In this document: positions 1 to 12,100 of the stretch, one piece after another
Position numbering within the stretch: the stretch's first letter is position 1
Layout: every line of letters begins with the position of its first letter
Program-made: the position numbers and the translations under genes
Notes under the pieces: generated by a model
Database searches by the model: none
The model's input: the letters and a program-made list of their open reading frames with translations, nothing else
Told to the model about the DNA's origin: nothing
Source: Bartonella harrusi
GTDB taxonomy: Bacteria; Pseudomonadota; Alphaproteobacteria; Rhizobiales; Rhizobiaceae
Length of the DNA: 64,000 nt
Direction of reading: 5' to 3'
NCBI RefSeq assembly: GCF_024297065.1
Contig: NZ_CP101114.1
Span: 62,001 to 126,000, forward strand

Positions 1-1
1 A

Positions 2-2092
2 AAAACATCAACGGATGCGATAAATGGTGCTCAAATTTATTCGATAAGCAATTTAGTTGCTGGCTATTTTGATGATAATGCTGGATATGATGCAAATGGT
101 AACTGGAAAGCTCCTACTTTTACAGTTAAAGTCTTTAATAAGGATGGTAAGAGAGTTAAAAGGGACTATACGAATATTGCGGATGCCTTTAATGGTGTAA
201 GTAATTCTTTCACGAATGTTGATAAAAAGATTGAAAATATGGCTGCTAATGTGACAGGTGATGGTCTTGTTAAGCAGGATGATACAGGACTTATTAGCAT
301 TGGTGGAAAAGTAAATGGAACGAAGGTAAGTATTGCAAACATCGATAATACAGCACGGATTCTTTCAGGTGTTGGTGCTGGTTCGATTACAGCAACATCA
401 ACGGATGCGATAAATGGTGCTCAACTTTATTCCATGAGCAATGTCGTTGCTAGCTATTTTGGCGGTAATGCTGAATATAAAAATGGTAACTGGAGTGCTC
501 CTAATTTTACAGTTAAAGTCGTTGATCAGAATGGTAATGGAGTTGAACAGCATTATACAAATGTTGCAGATGCACTTTCTGGTGTAAGCAGTTCCTTTAC
601 GAATATCGATAAAAAGATTGAAAATATGGTTGTTAATGCGACAGGTGATGGTCTTATTAAGCAGGATGATACAGGACTTATTACCATTGGTGGAAAAGTA
701 AATGGAACGAAGATAAGTATTGCAAGTTTTGGTAATGCAGAACGGGTTCTTTCAGGTGTTGGTGCTGGTTCGATTACAGCAACATCAACGGATGCGATAA
801 ATGGTTCTCAATTTTATTCGATAACCAATGCCGTTGCTAACTATTTCAGTGGTGATGCTGGATATGATGAAAATGGCAACTGGACAGCTCCTACTTTTAC
901 AATGAAGATCTTTGATGATAATGGTTATGGAGTTGAACAGCACTATACGAATGTTGCAGATGCACTTTCTGGTGTAAGCAATTCCTTTGCAAATATTGAT
1001 AAAAAGATCGAAGGTGTGACAGGTAGCAATTTTATTAAGCAAAATAGCGCTGGGCTTATTACGATTGGTGGCAGCAAAGGTGGCGATAGAATAGATATTG
1101 CAAACAGTAGTGGTGCCCCACGAGTTCTTACTGGTATTAAGGGTGGTGACCTGACACCAACATCGACTGACGCAGTAAATGGTGTCCAAATGTATTGGAT
1201 GTCTCAAGCATTTGCAAATTATTTTGGCGGTAATGCTGGATATGATAAACATGGCAAATGGACAGCTCCTAGTTTTACAGTTATAACCCTTGATAAGGAT
1301 GGTAATGAGATTAATAACAACTATAGTAGTGTTGCGGATGCATTTGCTGGTGTTAATAGTGCTGTCAAAACTTTGAATAATCAGATTAGTGAGATAAAAA
1401 ATAACCCTAGTGGTGGTACAACAAAAGACAAAGAATCTGAAGATGAAAATGGAAACGGTCTTATTTCAGAGGGCTTTCCTTTTATGAGTAGAATGCTACC
1501 TATGGAAAGACTCACTCGTTCTCTAGATGATGTAGACGATGAAAGTGATATTGAACTTTTAGAAGCGCAAAGTGATCCAGAAATGAATTTAGGAGGTAGG
1601 AGTTTAGTAGGTGGTGATGAGAGTGACCCAGTTATAATAGAAGTAGCGGATGGCGAGATTGCAACAGGCTCTAAGCAAGCAGTAACTGGTGGTCAGTTGC
1701 ATGATTACACTGAGGATCAGATGAAGATGGTTCTTAAGAGTGCGAAGGAATATACGGATGAGAAAGTGGGTAATCTTGTCAATGATAGTGTTAACAAAGC
1801 AAATGCCTATACAGATATGAAGTTTGAGGCGTTAAGTTATGCTGTTGAGGATGTTCGCAAAGAGGCAAGACAAGCAGCGGCTATTGGTTTGGCAGTCTCT
1901 AACTTACGTTACTTCGACGATCCAGGATCTTTAAGTGTTTCATTTGGTGGTGGTCTATGGCGTGGTCAATCTGCATTTGCTTTTGGTGCGGGTTATACCT
2001 CTGAAGATGGCAAGATTCGTTCTAATCTATCAGCAACCAGTGCCGGAGGTCATTGGGGAGTTGGTGGTGGAATAACTCTGAAGTTAAAATAA
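2..2092 (+). CDS. Trimeric autotransporter adhesin, BadA/Vomp-like, 3' part (5' end outside window)
   Basis: The frame is already open at base 2 and reads neck motifs (STDAINGAQ) before the first internal ATG at 239, so the gene is cut by the window edge. Known for the family: an outer-membrane homotrimer whose stalk projects from the cell and binds host matrix or cells. Seen: four neck/stalk modules of about 120 residues with STDA(I/V)NG(A/S/V)Q, a YF-GG-NAGY segment and an NVADALSGV segment. A unique acidic linker follows (about bases 1,420-1,620, rich in D/E), then a coiled-coil stalk (TDMKFEALSYAVEDVRKEAR) and a roughly 65-residue YadA-type four-strand anchor ending in aromatic-rich beta strands at the C terminus. 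A strong hairpin terminator follows. The visible part is 696 codons. Signal peptide and head, if any, lie upstream. Confidence 0.93.
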   Translation, partial: KTSTDAINGAQIYSISNLVAGYFDDNAGYDANGNWKAPTFTVKVFNKDGKRVKRDYTNIADAFNGVSNSFTNVDKKIENMAANVTGDGLVKQDDTGLISIGGKVNGTKVSIANIDNTARILSGVGAGSITATSTDAINGAQLYSMSNVVASYFGGNAEYKNGNWSAPNFTVKVVDQNGNGVEQHYTNVADALSGVSSSFTNIDKKIENMVVNATGDGLIKQDDTGLITIGGKVNGTKISIASFGNAERVLSGVGAGSITATSTDAINGSQFYSITNAVANYFSGDAGYDENGNWTAPTFTMKIFDDNGYGVEQHYTNVADALSGVSNSFANIDKKIEGVTGSNFIKQNSAGLITIGGSKGGDRIDIANSSGAPRVLTGIKGGDLTPTSTDAVNGVQMYWMSQAFANYFGGNAGYDKHGKWTAPSFTVITLDKDGNEINNNYSSVADAFAGVNSAVKTLNNQISEIKNNPSGGTTKDKESEDENGNGLISEGFPFMSRMLPMERLTRSLDDVDDESDIELLEAQSDPEMNLGGRSLVGGDESDPVIIEVADGEIATGSKQAVTGGQLHDYTEDQMKMVLKSAKEYTDEKVGNLVNDSVNKANAYTDMKFEALSYAVEDVRKEARQAAAIGLAVSNLRYFDDPGSLSVSFGGGLWRGQSAFAFGAGYTSEDGKIRSNLSATSAGGHWGVGGGITLKLK

Positions 2093-2124
2093 CACCAGAT
2101 AATACAAAAAACGACAATTTAACC

Positions 2125-2164
2125 AAATTTTCGCCCTTGTCTTATAAGGCAAGGGCGAAAATTT
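2125..2164 (+). terminator. Rho-independent terminator of the first adhesin gene
   Basis: A perfect 15-bp inverted repeat (2125-2139 and 2150-2164; core CGCCCTTG/CAAGGGCG) with a 10-nt loop lies 32 bases after the TAA stop. The 3' arm ends in ATTT. The same CCCTTG/CAAGGG core recurs after the intact adhesin at 15,706, so it belongs to the duplicated adhesin unit. Confidence 0.8.
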
Positions 2165-2497
2165 ATATGATAGATAAAGCAATATTTTTCATAGAAAATG
2201 ATAGAGTAGTATATAGAAAACTCCATAACAATGTATTCTATAGGAATAATTTTTATGGGAATGATTTTAGTGAGAAATATGAAGCACTTTAATAAAAATT
2301 TTAGAAATATAAAGTAATCTCTCTAAGCAAAACGGGTAGAATACGTTATCCGATCACAATTTAAAGGCATGCATTTTATAATGTCTTTGGTAGAAAATAT
2401 CCATTGGGGGATACGGTCAAAAAACAAAAATCCTATTTTATTATTTTCTTTGTACAAAGCTGCACAAATCATAAGGTGCAGAGTCGCCATAATTGTT

Positions 2498-2513
2498 AAT
2501 AAGACTCATTTTG
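2498..2513 (+). repeat. AATAAGACTCATT box, copy 1
   Basis: AATAAGACTCATTTTGA. First of three copies in the leader of the intact giant adhesin. A further copy lies 5' of the frameshifted adhesin. Spacing between copies 1, 2 and 3 is about 130 and 75 bases. Confidence 0.45.
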
Positions 2514-2629
2514 ACCAAAATGAGCTTCAAAAAATGATAAAACAAAAACCTCTCTATAATCCTATAGCATATGCAATAAAGCGATAAATTTCAAAATTAT
2601 AGCGATATTTCACGGTTACATAAATTGAA

Positions 2630-2642
2630 AAGACTCATTATG
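2630..2642 (+). repeat. AAGACTCATT box, copy 2
   Basis: AAGACTCATTATG, a shorter match to the boxes at 2,498, 2,704 and 20,016. Confidence 0.4.
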
Positions 2643-2669
2643 TAAAAATAATTAAATTCATTTTCTTCT

Positions 2670-2860
2670 TGCTTTTCTTCTTAAGAACCTATAAATGTTC
2701 TTAAATAAGACTCATTTTGATAAAAAAACAAAAAATTTATCGCAAGGGGAGGTGCGAATTATCATGAAAAATCATACAGCTTATCTTAATCGCTTCAAAA
2801 AAATAATCCAAAAATACCCAAGGTTATTATCTGTCTTTACGATAAAAGCACACTAAACCC
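2670..2860 (+). promoter_or_regulatory. Conserved adhesin leader element, copy A
   Basis: This block is collinear with 19,966-20,165 upstream of the frameshifted adhesin. In order it shows a CTTGCT/TTCT pyrimidine-rich stretch, AAATAAGACTCATTWTGATA (2,704-2,723), a purine-rich GGGGAGG (2,746-2,752), a TGAAAAATCATAC segment, and near its end ACGATAAAAGCACACTAAAC. The GGGGAGG would act as a ribosome-binding site for a 30-codon ORF at 2,764-2,856 beginning MKNHTAY. The sister copy has GGGGGAAG before a 27-codon TTG-start ORF, but the two peptides are not alike beyond the first residues. I infer a regulatory leader, possibly with a small leader peptide. It sits about 310-500 bases before the adhesin start. 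Confidence 0.45.
2704..2723 (+). repeat. AATAAGACTCATT box, copy 3
   Basis: AATAAGACTCATTTTGATAA, the best match to the box at 20,016 upstream of the other long adhesin. It is embedded in the larger conserved leader element. Confidence 0.5.
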
Positions 2861-3139
2861 ACGATAAGCACTTTATCCCCCTAATCATACAAAACGATAT
2901 CCTACTTTAAAGATTATGAAGCACAAATTTAACAAACAAAGACACTTTTCTCGTGTTCATCTCATTTTTCACTATCGACCACCCCAAAAACACCCCAGTT
3001 TAAGACGGAAAAATAAAAGTCTTACAGAACCTTTAATTTATCCTTTCTACTTCCACAATAAACCTAAACTTGACAGAGAACAAGCAAAACACACACCACT
3101 AAACGAATTTTAGCGCTGAAATGTGTTTTTTTAATGTTC

Positions 3140-3171
3140 TAAAATATATTTTCTTACTTGGAGAATTTGTT
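3140..3171 (+). promoter_or_regulatory. Translation initiation region of the intact giant adhesin
   Basis: TAAAATAT (3,140-3,147) and GGAG (3,160-3,163) precede ATG 3172 by 24 and 8 bases. The GGAG-8 nt-ATG-AAAAAA layout is repeated at the other long adhesin (GGAG 20,515-20,518, ATG 20,527), and a decayed version (AGGG, ATA in place of ATG) is in the pseudogene. This decides the start against the upstream in-frame ATG at 3121. TAAAATAT is present in all three and may be a -10-like box. Confidence 0.5.
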
Positions 3172-6100
3172 ATGAAAAAAATATATACCACACCAAAAGC
3201 GCCAGTGGTAAGAGATTTTCAAAATTCTTGCTTGCTTAATCGATTGCCTTTTATTAAAGCACTCGCATTGGCTTTAGTGATTATCTTTTTATCAAATATT
3301 TCTCCTGTTTCTGCGAATACTCAAGTTTTTAATAACATATCAAACGATTTTAGTGGCGGCACAAATGTGCTTAAAGGTATTTCACCAGTCGATACAGTTG
3401 GCAGTAAATTGCGTAGGGATGTTGACTCTGTATTTATGGGGGATCAAGATTCCGTCGAAAACTTAAGATCTAATAATAAATTTCAAACTCAAGTTGCTCT
3501 TAATACTGCGTTTGCGGGTAAAAAAGATTTTCAGAATATTACGGATACATTTTCTGCTGTTAATAATGTTTTTCAAGGGAATAATTTGCATGAGAATACA
3601 GGCAATTTTCCCCTTATGAGAAGTTTCTCTCGTAGCACATCTCCTATGGATCAGGGGCATACGATAGTTCTTTTTCCTAAATCAGAATTAGTTAGACTAA
3701 GTATTCAAAATAGTGAAGGTAAAACACGACTTCTTTTTGATATTACTCCTGGTACTATCTCAGAAGAGTCAACCGAGGCGATTACAGGACAACAGATTTA
3801 TTCACTTAATCAGACGCTAGCAACATATTTAGGTGGTGGCGCAGAATTTAAATTTGATCGATCTGAATTACATGACGAAGAAGTTTGGATACCTCCAACT
3901 TATACTCTCTCTCATATTGCTGAAGATGGTACAGTAGGTAAGACGAGCTACAATGATGTTGGGAGTGCGTTGGCCGGTCTTGATATAAATGTCAAGAATG
4001 TGAATACGCATTTATCGAAAGTAATCAATGATTTTAATAAAAAGTTTGATGATATTTCTCAAGGAACAAACAGCGATTCATTGAATTGGAGTACAACTGC
4101 GAATGCCTTCGTTGCAACGCATGGTGACAAGGGCGGTGAAAAAACCAACAGCAAGATAACGTCCCTTGAGAATGGTGCCATTAATGCGAACTCCACGGAT
4201 GCAGTTGCGGGTCAACAGCTCCATCAATTGGGCAATAAGGTTGCGTCCTATTTTGGTGGAAATGCTAAATATGAAGGTGGCCAATGGACAGCACCAAAAT
4301 TCACGCTTAAGAAATTTAATTCAGCAGACGAGGTTACAGATGCGTCTTACGATGATGTTGCTTCAGCCTTTGCTGGTGTTGGTGAATCCTTTGATAAAGT
4401 GAAAGATTCCTTCAAGGAAGTTAAGGATGATCTTGATAAAAAGATTGACGACATTACCATAGCTCAAAATGATGCATTGTTGTGGGATAAGAAGCAGAAC
4501 GCCTTCGTTGCAACGCATGGTGACAAGGGCGGTGAAAAAACCAACAGCAAGATAACGTCCCTTAAGAATGGTGATATTTCCAAAGATTCAACGGATGCAG
4601 TTGCGGGTCAACAGCTCCATCAATTGGGCAATAAGGTTGCATCCTATTTTGGTGGTGGAGCGAAGTATGAAGGTGGCCAATGGACAGCACCAAAATTCAC
4701 GCTTAAGAGTCTTAAAGAAGATGGAAAAACGGAAGATAAAGAGTATCCTGATGTTTCCTCAGCGTTTGTTGATGTTGGCAATTCCTTTACCAATGTTAAT
4801 AAGACGCTCACGGATGTCAAAAATGAGATTGCTGATAGCAAGAATGACTCATTGAACTGGAGCAAAACTGCGAATGCCTTTGTCGCAACGCATGGTGACA
4901 AGGGCGGTGCAAAAACCAACAGTAAGATAACGTCACTTGAGAATGGAGCAATTAATGCGGACTCCACGGATGCTATAGCGGGTCAACAGCTTCATAAATT
5001 TGGCAATGATGTTGCGACCTATTTTGGTGGTGGAGCGAAGTATGAAGGTGGCCAATGGACAGCACCTACATTTACGCTTAAGAAATTTAATTCAGCAGAC
5101 GAGGTTACAGATGCGTCTTACGATGATGTTGCTTCAGCCTTTGCTGGTGTAGGTGAATCCTTTGATAATGTGAAAGATTCCTTCAAGGAAGTTAAGGATG
5201 ATCTTGATAAAAAGATTGACGACATTACCATAGCTCAAAATGATGCATTGTTGTGGGATAAGAAGCAGAACGCCTTCGTTGCAACGCATGGTGACAAGGG
5301 CGGTGCAAAAACCAACAGCAAGATAACGTCCCTTAAGAATGGTGATATTTCCAAAGATTCAACGGATGCAGTTGCGGGTCAACAGCTTCATAAATTTGGC
5401 AATGATGTTGCGACCTATTTTGGTGGTGGAGCGAAGTATGAAGGTGGCAAATGGACAGCACCAAAATTTACGCTTAAGAAATTTAATTCAGCAGATGATG
5501 TTTCTGCAGCGTCTTATCCTGATGTTGCTTCAGCCTTTGCTGGTGTTGGCGATTCCTTTGATAAAGTGAAAGATTCCTTCAAGGAAGTTAAGGATGAGTT
5601 TAATCAAAAGATTGACAACATTACCACGGTTCAAAATGATGCCTTGTTGTGGGATAAGGAGAAAGGTGCGTTTGTCGCAACGCATGGCGAAGCAGGCAAA
5701 AAAACCAACAGCAAGATAACGTCACTTGAGAATGGCGCAATTAATGCGGACTCCACGGATGCAATCGCAGGTAAACAGCTTCATAAATTTGGCAATGAAG
5801 TTGCGACCTATTTTGGTGGTGGAGCGAAGTATGAAGGTGGCAAATGGACAGCACCAAAATTCACGCTTAAGAAATTTAATTCAGCAGACGAGGTTACAGA
5901 TGCGTCTTACGATGATGTTGCTTCAGCCTTTGCTGGTGTTGGTGAATCCTTTGATAAAGTGAAAGATTCCTTCAAGGAAGTTAAGGATGATCTTGATAAA
6001 AAGATTGACGACATTACCATAGCTCAAAATGATGCCTTGTTGTGGGATAAGGAGAAAGGTGCGTTTGTCGCAACGCATGGCGAAGCAGGCAAAAAAACCA

Positions 6101-9100
6101 ACAGCAAGATAACGTCACTTGAGAATGGCGCAATTAATGCGGACTCCACGGATGCAATCGCAGGTAAACAGCTTCATAAATTTGGCAATGAAGTTGCGAC
6201 CTATTTTGGTGGTGGAGCGAAGTATGAAGGTGGCAAATGGACAGCACCAAAATTTACGCTTAAGAAATTTAATTCAGCAGATGATGTTTCTGCAGCGTCT
6301 TATGATGATGTTGCTTCAGCCTTTGCTGGTGTTGGCGATTCCTTTGATAAAGTGAAAGATTCCTTCAAGGAAGTTAAGGATGAGTTTAATCAAAAGATTG
6401 ACAACATTACCATAGCTCAAAATGATGCCTTGTTGTGGGATAAGGAGAAAGGTGCGTTTGTCGCAACGCATGGTGACAAGGGCGGTGAAAAAACCAACAG
6501 CAAGATAACGTCCCTTGAGAATGGCGCAATTAATGCGGACTCCACGGATGCTGTAGCAGGTCAACAGCTCCATCAATTGGGCAATAAGGTTGCGTCCTAT
6601 TTTGGTGGAAATGCTAAATATGAAGGTGGTCAATGGACAGCACCAAAATTCACGCTTAAGAAATTTAATTCAGCAGACGAGGTTACAGATACGTCTTACG
6701 ATGATGTTGCTTCAGCCTTTGCTGGTGTAGGTGAATCCTTTGATAAAGTGAAAGATTCCTTCAAGGAAGTTAAGGATGATCTTGATAAAAAGATTGACGA
6801 CATTACCATAGCTCAAAATGATGCCTTGTTGTGGGATAAGGAGAAAGGTGCGTTTGTCGCAACGCATGGCGAAGCAGGCAAAAAAACCAACAGCAAGATA
6901 ACGTCCCTTAAGAATGGTGATATTTCCAAAGATTCAACGGATGCAGTTGCGGGTCAACAGCTCCATCAATTGGGCAATAAGGTTGCATCCTATTTTGGTG
7001 GTGGAGCGAAGTATGAAGGTGGCCAATGGACAGCACCAAAATTCACGCTTAAGAGTCTTAAAGAAGATGGAAAAACGGAAGATAAAGAGTATCCTGATGT
7101 TTCCTCAGCGTTTGTTGATGTTGGCAATTCCTTTACCAATGTTAATAAGACGCTCACGGATGTCAAAAATGAGATTGCTGATAGCAAGAATGACTCATTG
7201 AACTGGAGCAAAACTGCGAATGCGTTTGTCGCAACGCATGGTGACAAGGGCGGTGAAAAAACCAACAGCAAGATAACGTCCCTTGAGAATGGTGCCATTA
7301 ATGCGAACTCCACGGATGCTATAGCGGGTCAACAGCTTCATAAATTTGGTAATGATGTTGCGACCTATTTTGGTGGTGGAGCTAAGTATGAAGGTGGCCA
7401 ATGGACAGCACCAAAATTTAAGCTTAAGAAGTTTAATTCAGCAGATGATGTTTCTGCAGCGTCTTATCATGATGTTGCTTCAGCCTTTGCTGGTGTTGGC
7501 GATTCCTTTGATAAAGTGAAAGATTCCTTCAAGGATGTTAAGGATGAGTTTAATCAAAAGATTGACAACATTACCACGGTTCAAAATGATGCCTTGTTGT
7601 GGGATAAGGAGAAAGGTGCGTTTGTCGCAACGCATGGCGAAGCAGGCAAAAAAACCAACAGCAAGATAACGTCACTTGAGAATGGCGCAATTAATGCGGA
7701 CTCCACGGATGCAATCGCAGGTAAACAGCTTCATAAATTTGGCAATGAAGTTGCGACCTATTTTGGTGGTGGAGCGAAGTATGAAGGTGGTAAATGGACA
7801 GCACCAAAATTTACGCTTAAGAAATTTAATTCAGCAGATGATGTTTCTGCAGCGTCTTATGATGATGTTGCTTCAGCCTTTGCTGGTGTTGGCGATTCCT
7901 TTGATAAAGTGAAAGATTCCTTCAAGGAAGTTAAGGATGAGTTTAATCAAAAGATTGACAACATTACCATAGCTCAAAATGATGCCTTGTTGTGGGATAA
8001 GGAGAAAGGTGCGTTTGTCGCAACGCATGGTGACAAGGGCGGTGAAAAAACCAACAGCAAGATAACGTCCCTTGAGAATGGAGCAATTAATGCGAACTCC
8101 ACGGATGCTATAGCGGGTCAACAGCTTCATAAATTTGGTAATGATGTTGCGACCTATTTTGGTGGTGGAGCGAAGTATGAAGGTGGCCAATGGACAGCAC
8201 CAAAATTCACGCTTAAGAAATTTAATTCAGCAGACGAGGTTACAGATGCGTCTTACGATGATGTTGCTTCAGCCTTTGCTGGTGTTGGTGAATCCTTTGA
8301 TAAAGTGAAAGATTCCTTCAAGGAAGTTAAGGATGATCTTGATAAAAAGATTGACGACATTACCATAGCTCAAAATGATGCCTTGTTGTGGGATAAGGAG
8401 AAAGGTGCGTTTGTCGCAACGCATGGCGAAGCAGGCAAAAAAACCAACAGCAAGATAACGTCCCTTAAGAATGGTGATATTTCCAAAGATTCAACGGATG
8501 CAGTTGCGGGTCAACAGCTCCATCAATTGGGCAATAAGGTTGCATCCTATTTTGGTGGTGGAGCGAAGTATGAAGGTGGCCAATGGACAGCACCAAAATT
8601 CACGCTTAAGAGTCTTAAAGAAGATGGAAAAACGGAAGATAAAGAGTATCCTGATGTTTCCTCAGCGTTTGTTGATGTTGGCAATTCCTTTACCAATGTT
8701 AATAAGACGCTCACGGATGTCAAAAATGAGATTGCTGATAGCAAGAATGACTCATTGAACTGGAGCAAAACTGCGAATGCGTTTGTCGCAACGCATGGTG
8801 ACAAGGGCGGTGAAAAAACCAACAGCAAGATAACGTCCCTTGAGAATGGTGCCATTAATGCGAACTCCACGGATGCTATAGCGGGTCAACAGCTTCATAA
8901 ATTTGGTAATGATGTTGCGACCTATTTTGGTGGTGGAGCTAAGTATGAAGGTGGCCAATGGACAGCACCAAAATTTAAGCTTAAGAAGTTTAATTCAGCA
9001 GATGATGTTTCTGCAGCGTCTTATCATGATGTTGCTTCAGCCTTTGCTGGTGTTGGCGATTCCTTTGATAAAGTGAAAGATTCCTTCAAGGATGTTAAGG

Positions 9101-12100
9101 ATGAGTTTAATCAAAAGATTGACAACATTACCACGGTTCAAAATGATGCCTTGTTGTGGGATAAGGAGAAAGGTGCGTTTGTCGCAACGCATGGCGAAGC
9201 AGGCAAAAAAACCAACAGCAAGATAACGTCACTTGAGAATGGCGCAATTAATGCGGACTCCACGGATGCAATCGCAGGTAAACAGCTTCATAAATTTGGC
9301 AATGAAGTTGCGACCTATTTTGGTGGTGGAGCGAAGTATGAAGGTGGTAAATGGACAGCACCAAAATTTACGCTTAAGAAATTTAATTCAGCAGATGATG
9401 TTTCTGCAGCGTCTTATGATGATGTTGCTTCAGCCTTTGCTGGTGTTGGCGATTCCTTTGATAAAGTGAAAGATTCCTTCAAGGAAGTTAAGGATGAGTT
9501 TAATCAAAAGATTGACAACATTACCATAGCTCAAAATGATGCCTTGTTGTGGGATAAGGAGAAAGGTGCGTTTGTCGCAACGCATGGTGACAAGGGCGGT
9601 GAAAAAACCAACAGCAAGATAACGTCCCTTGAGAATGGAGCAATTAATGCGAACTCCACGGATGCTATAGCGGGTCAACAGCTTCATAAATTTGGTAATG
9701 ATGTTGCGACCTATTTTGGTGGTGGAGCGAAGTATGAAGGTGGCCAATGGACAGCACCAAAATTCACGCTTAAGAAATTTAATTCAGCAGACGAGGTTAC
9801 AGATGCGTCTTACGATGATGTTGCTTCAGCCTTTGCTGGTGTTGGTGAATCCTTTGATAAAGTGAAAGATTCCTTCAAGGAAGTTAAGGATGATCTTGAT
9901 AAAAAGATTGACGACATTACCATAGCTCAAAATGATGCCTTGTTGTGGGATAAGGAGAAAGGTGCGTTTGTCGCAACGCATGGCGAAGCAGGCAAAAAAA
10001 CCAACAGCAAGATAACGTCCCTTAAGAATGGTGATATTTCCAAAGATTCAACGGATGCAGTTGCGGGTCAACAGCTCCATCAATTGGGCAATAAGGTTGC
10101 ATCCTATTTTGGTGGTGGAGCGAAGTATGAAGGTGGCCAATGGACAGCACCAAAATTCACGCTTAAGAGTCTTAAAGAAGATGGAAAAACGGAAGATAAA
10201 GAGTATCCTGATGTTTCCTCAGCGTTTGTTGATGTTGGCAATTCCTTTACCAATGTTAATAAGACGCTCACGGATGTCAAAAATGAGATTGCTGATAGCA
10301 AGAATGACTCATTGAACTGGAGCAAAACTGCGAATGCGTTTGTCGCAACGCATGGTGACAAGGGCGGTGAAAAAACCAACAGCAAGATAACGTCCCTTGA
10401 GAATGGTGCCATTAATGCGAACTCCACGGATGCTATAGCGGGTCAACAGCTTCATAAATTTGGTAATGATGTTGCGACCTATTTTGGTGGTGGAGCTAAG
10501 TATGAAGGTGGCCAATGGACAGCACCAAAATTTAAGCTTAAGAAGTTTAATTCAGCAGATGATGTTTCTGCAGCGTCTTATCATGATGTTGCTTCAGCCT
10601 TTGCTGGTGTTGGCGATTCCTTTGATAAAGTGAAAGATTCCTTCAAGGATGTTAAGGATGAGTTTAATCAAAAGATTGACAACATTACCACGGTTCAAAA
10701 TGATGCCTTGTTGTGGGATAAGGAGAAAGGTGCGTTTGTCGCAACGCATGGCGAAGCAGGCAAAAAAACCAACAGCAAGATAACGTCACTTGAGAATGGC
10801 GCAATTAATGCGGACTCCACGGATGCAATCGCAGGTAAACAGCTTCATAAATTTGGCAATGAAGTTGCGACCTATTTTGGTGGTGGAGCGAAGTATGAAG
10901 GTGGTAAATGGACAGCACCAAAATTCACGCTTAAGAAATTTAATTCAGCAGACGATGTTTCTGCAGCGTCTTATGATGATGTTGCTTCAGCCTTTGCTGG
11001 TGTTGGCGATTCCTTTGATAAAGTGAAAGATTCCTTCAAGGAAGTTAAGGATGAGTTTAATCAAAAGATTGACAACATTACCATAGCTCAAAATGATGCC
11101 TTGTTGTGGGATAAGGAGAAAGGTGCGTTTGTCGCAACGCATGGTGACAAGGGCGGTGAAAAAACCAACAGCAAGATAACGTCCCTTGAGAATGGAGCAA
11201 TTAATGCGAACTCCACGGATGCTATAGCGGGTCAACAGCTTCATAAATTTGGTAATGATGTTGCGACCTATTTTGGTGGTGGAGCGAAGTATGAAGGTGG
11301 CCAATGGACAGCACCAAAATTCACGCTTAAGAAATTTAATTCAGCAGACGAGGTTACAGATGCGTCTTACGATGATGTTGCTTCAGCCTTTGCTGGTGTT
11401 GGTGAATCCTTTGATAAAGTGAAAGATTCCTTCAAGGAAGTTAAGGATGATCTTGATAAAAAGATTGACGACATTACCATAGCTCAAAATGATGCCTTGT
11501 TGTGGGATAAGGAGAAAGGTGCGTTTGTCGCAACGCATGGCGAAGCAGGCAAAAAAACCAACAGCAAGATAACGTCCCTTAAGAATGGTGATATTTCCAA
11601 AGATTCAACGGATGCAGTTGCGGGTCAACAGCTCCATCAATTGGGCAATAAGGTTGCATCCTATTTTGGTGGTGGAGCGAAGTATGAAGGTGGCCAATGG
11701 ACAGCACCAAAATTCACGCTTAAGAGTCTTAAAGAAGATGGAAAAACGGAAGATAAAGAGTATCCTGATGTTTCCTCAGCGTTTGTTGATGTTGGCAATT
11801 CCTTTACCAATGTTAATAAGACGCTCACGGATGTCAAAAATGAGATTGCTGATAGCAAGAATGACTCATTGAACTGGAGCAAAACTGCGAATGCGTTTGT
11901 CGCAACGCATGGTGACAAGGGCGGTGAAAAAACCAACAGCAAGATAACGTCCCTTGAGAATGGTGCCATTAATGCGAACTCCACGGATGCTATAGCGGGT
12001 CAACAGCTTCATAAATTTGGTAATGATGTTGCGACCTATTTTGGTGGTGGAGCTAAGTATGAAGGTGGCCAATGGACAGCACCAAAATTTAAGCTTAAGA

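Larger units (their letters stand above)
2165..3139 (+). other. Long AT-rich intergenic leader before the giant adhesin
   Basis: About 1 kb with no convincing protein gene. It contains three copies of a short AAGACTCATT box and a roughly 200-base block that is also present upstream of the other long adhesin (both listed separately). The length and conserved content suggest a long 5' leader or complex promoter region, but no transcription start can be read from sequence alone. Confidence 0.5.

Noticed and set aside
2916..3113. 65-codon ORF just before the giant adhesin
   Set aside because: Composition looks like translated AT-rich leader, there is no good ribosome-binding site, and no counterpart exists upstream of the other adhesin.
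3121..3171. ATG 3121 as start of the giant adhesin
   Set aside because: It would put 17 extra residues before the signal peptide. GGAG is correctly spaced only for ATG 3172, and the sister gene shows the same layout.
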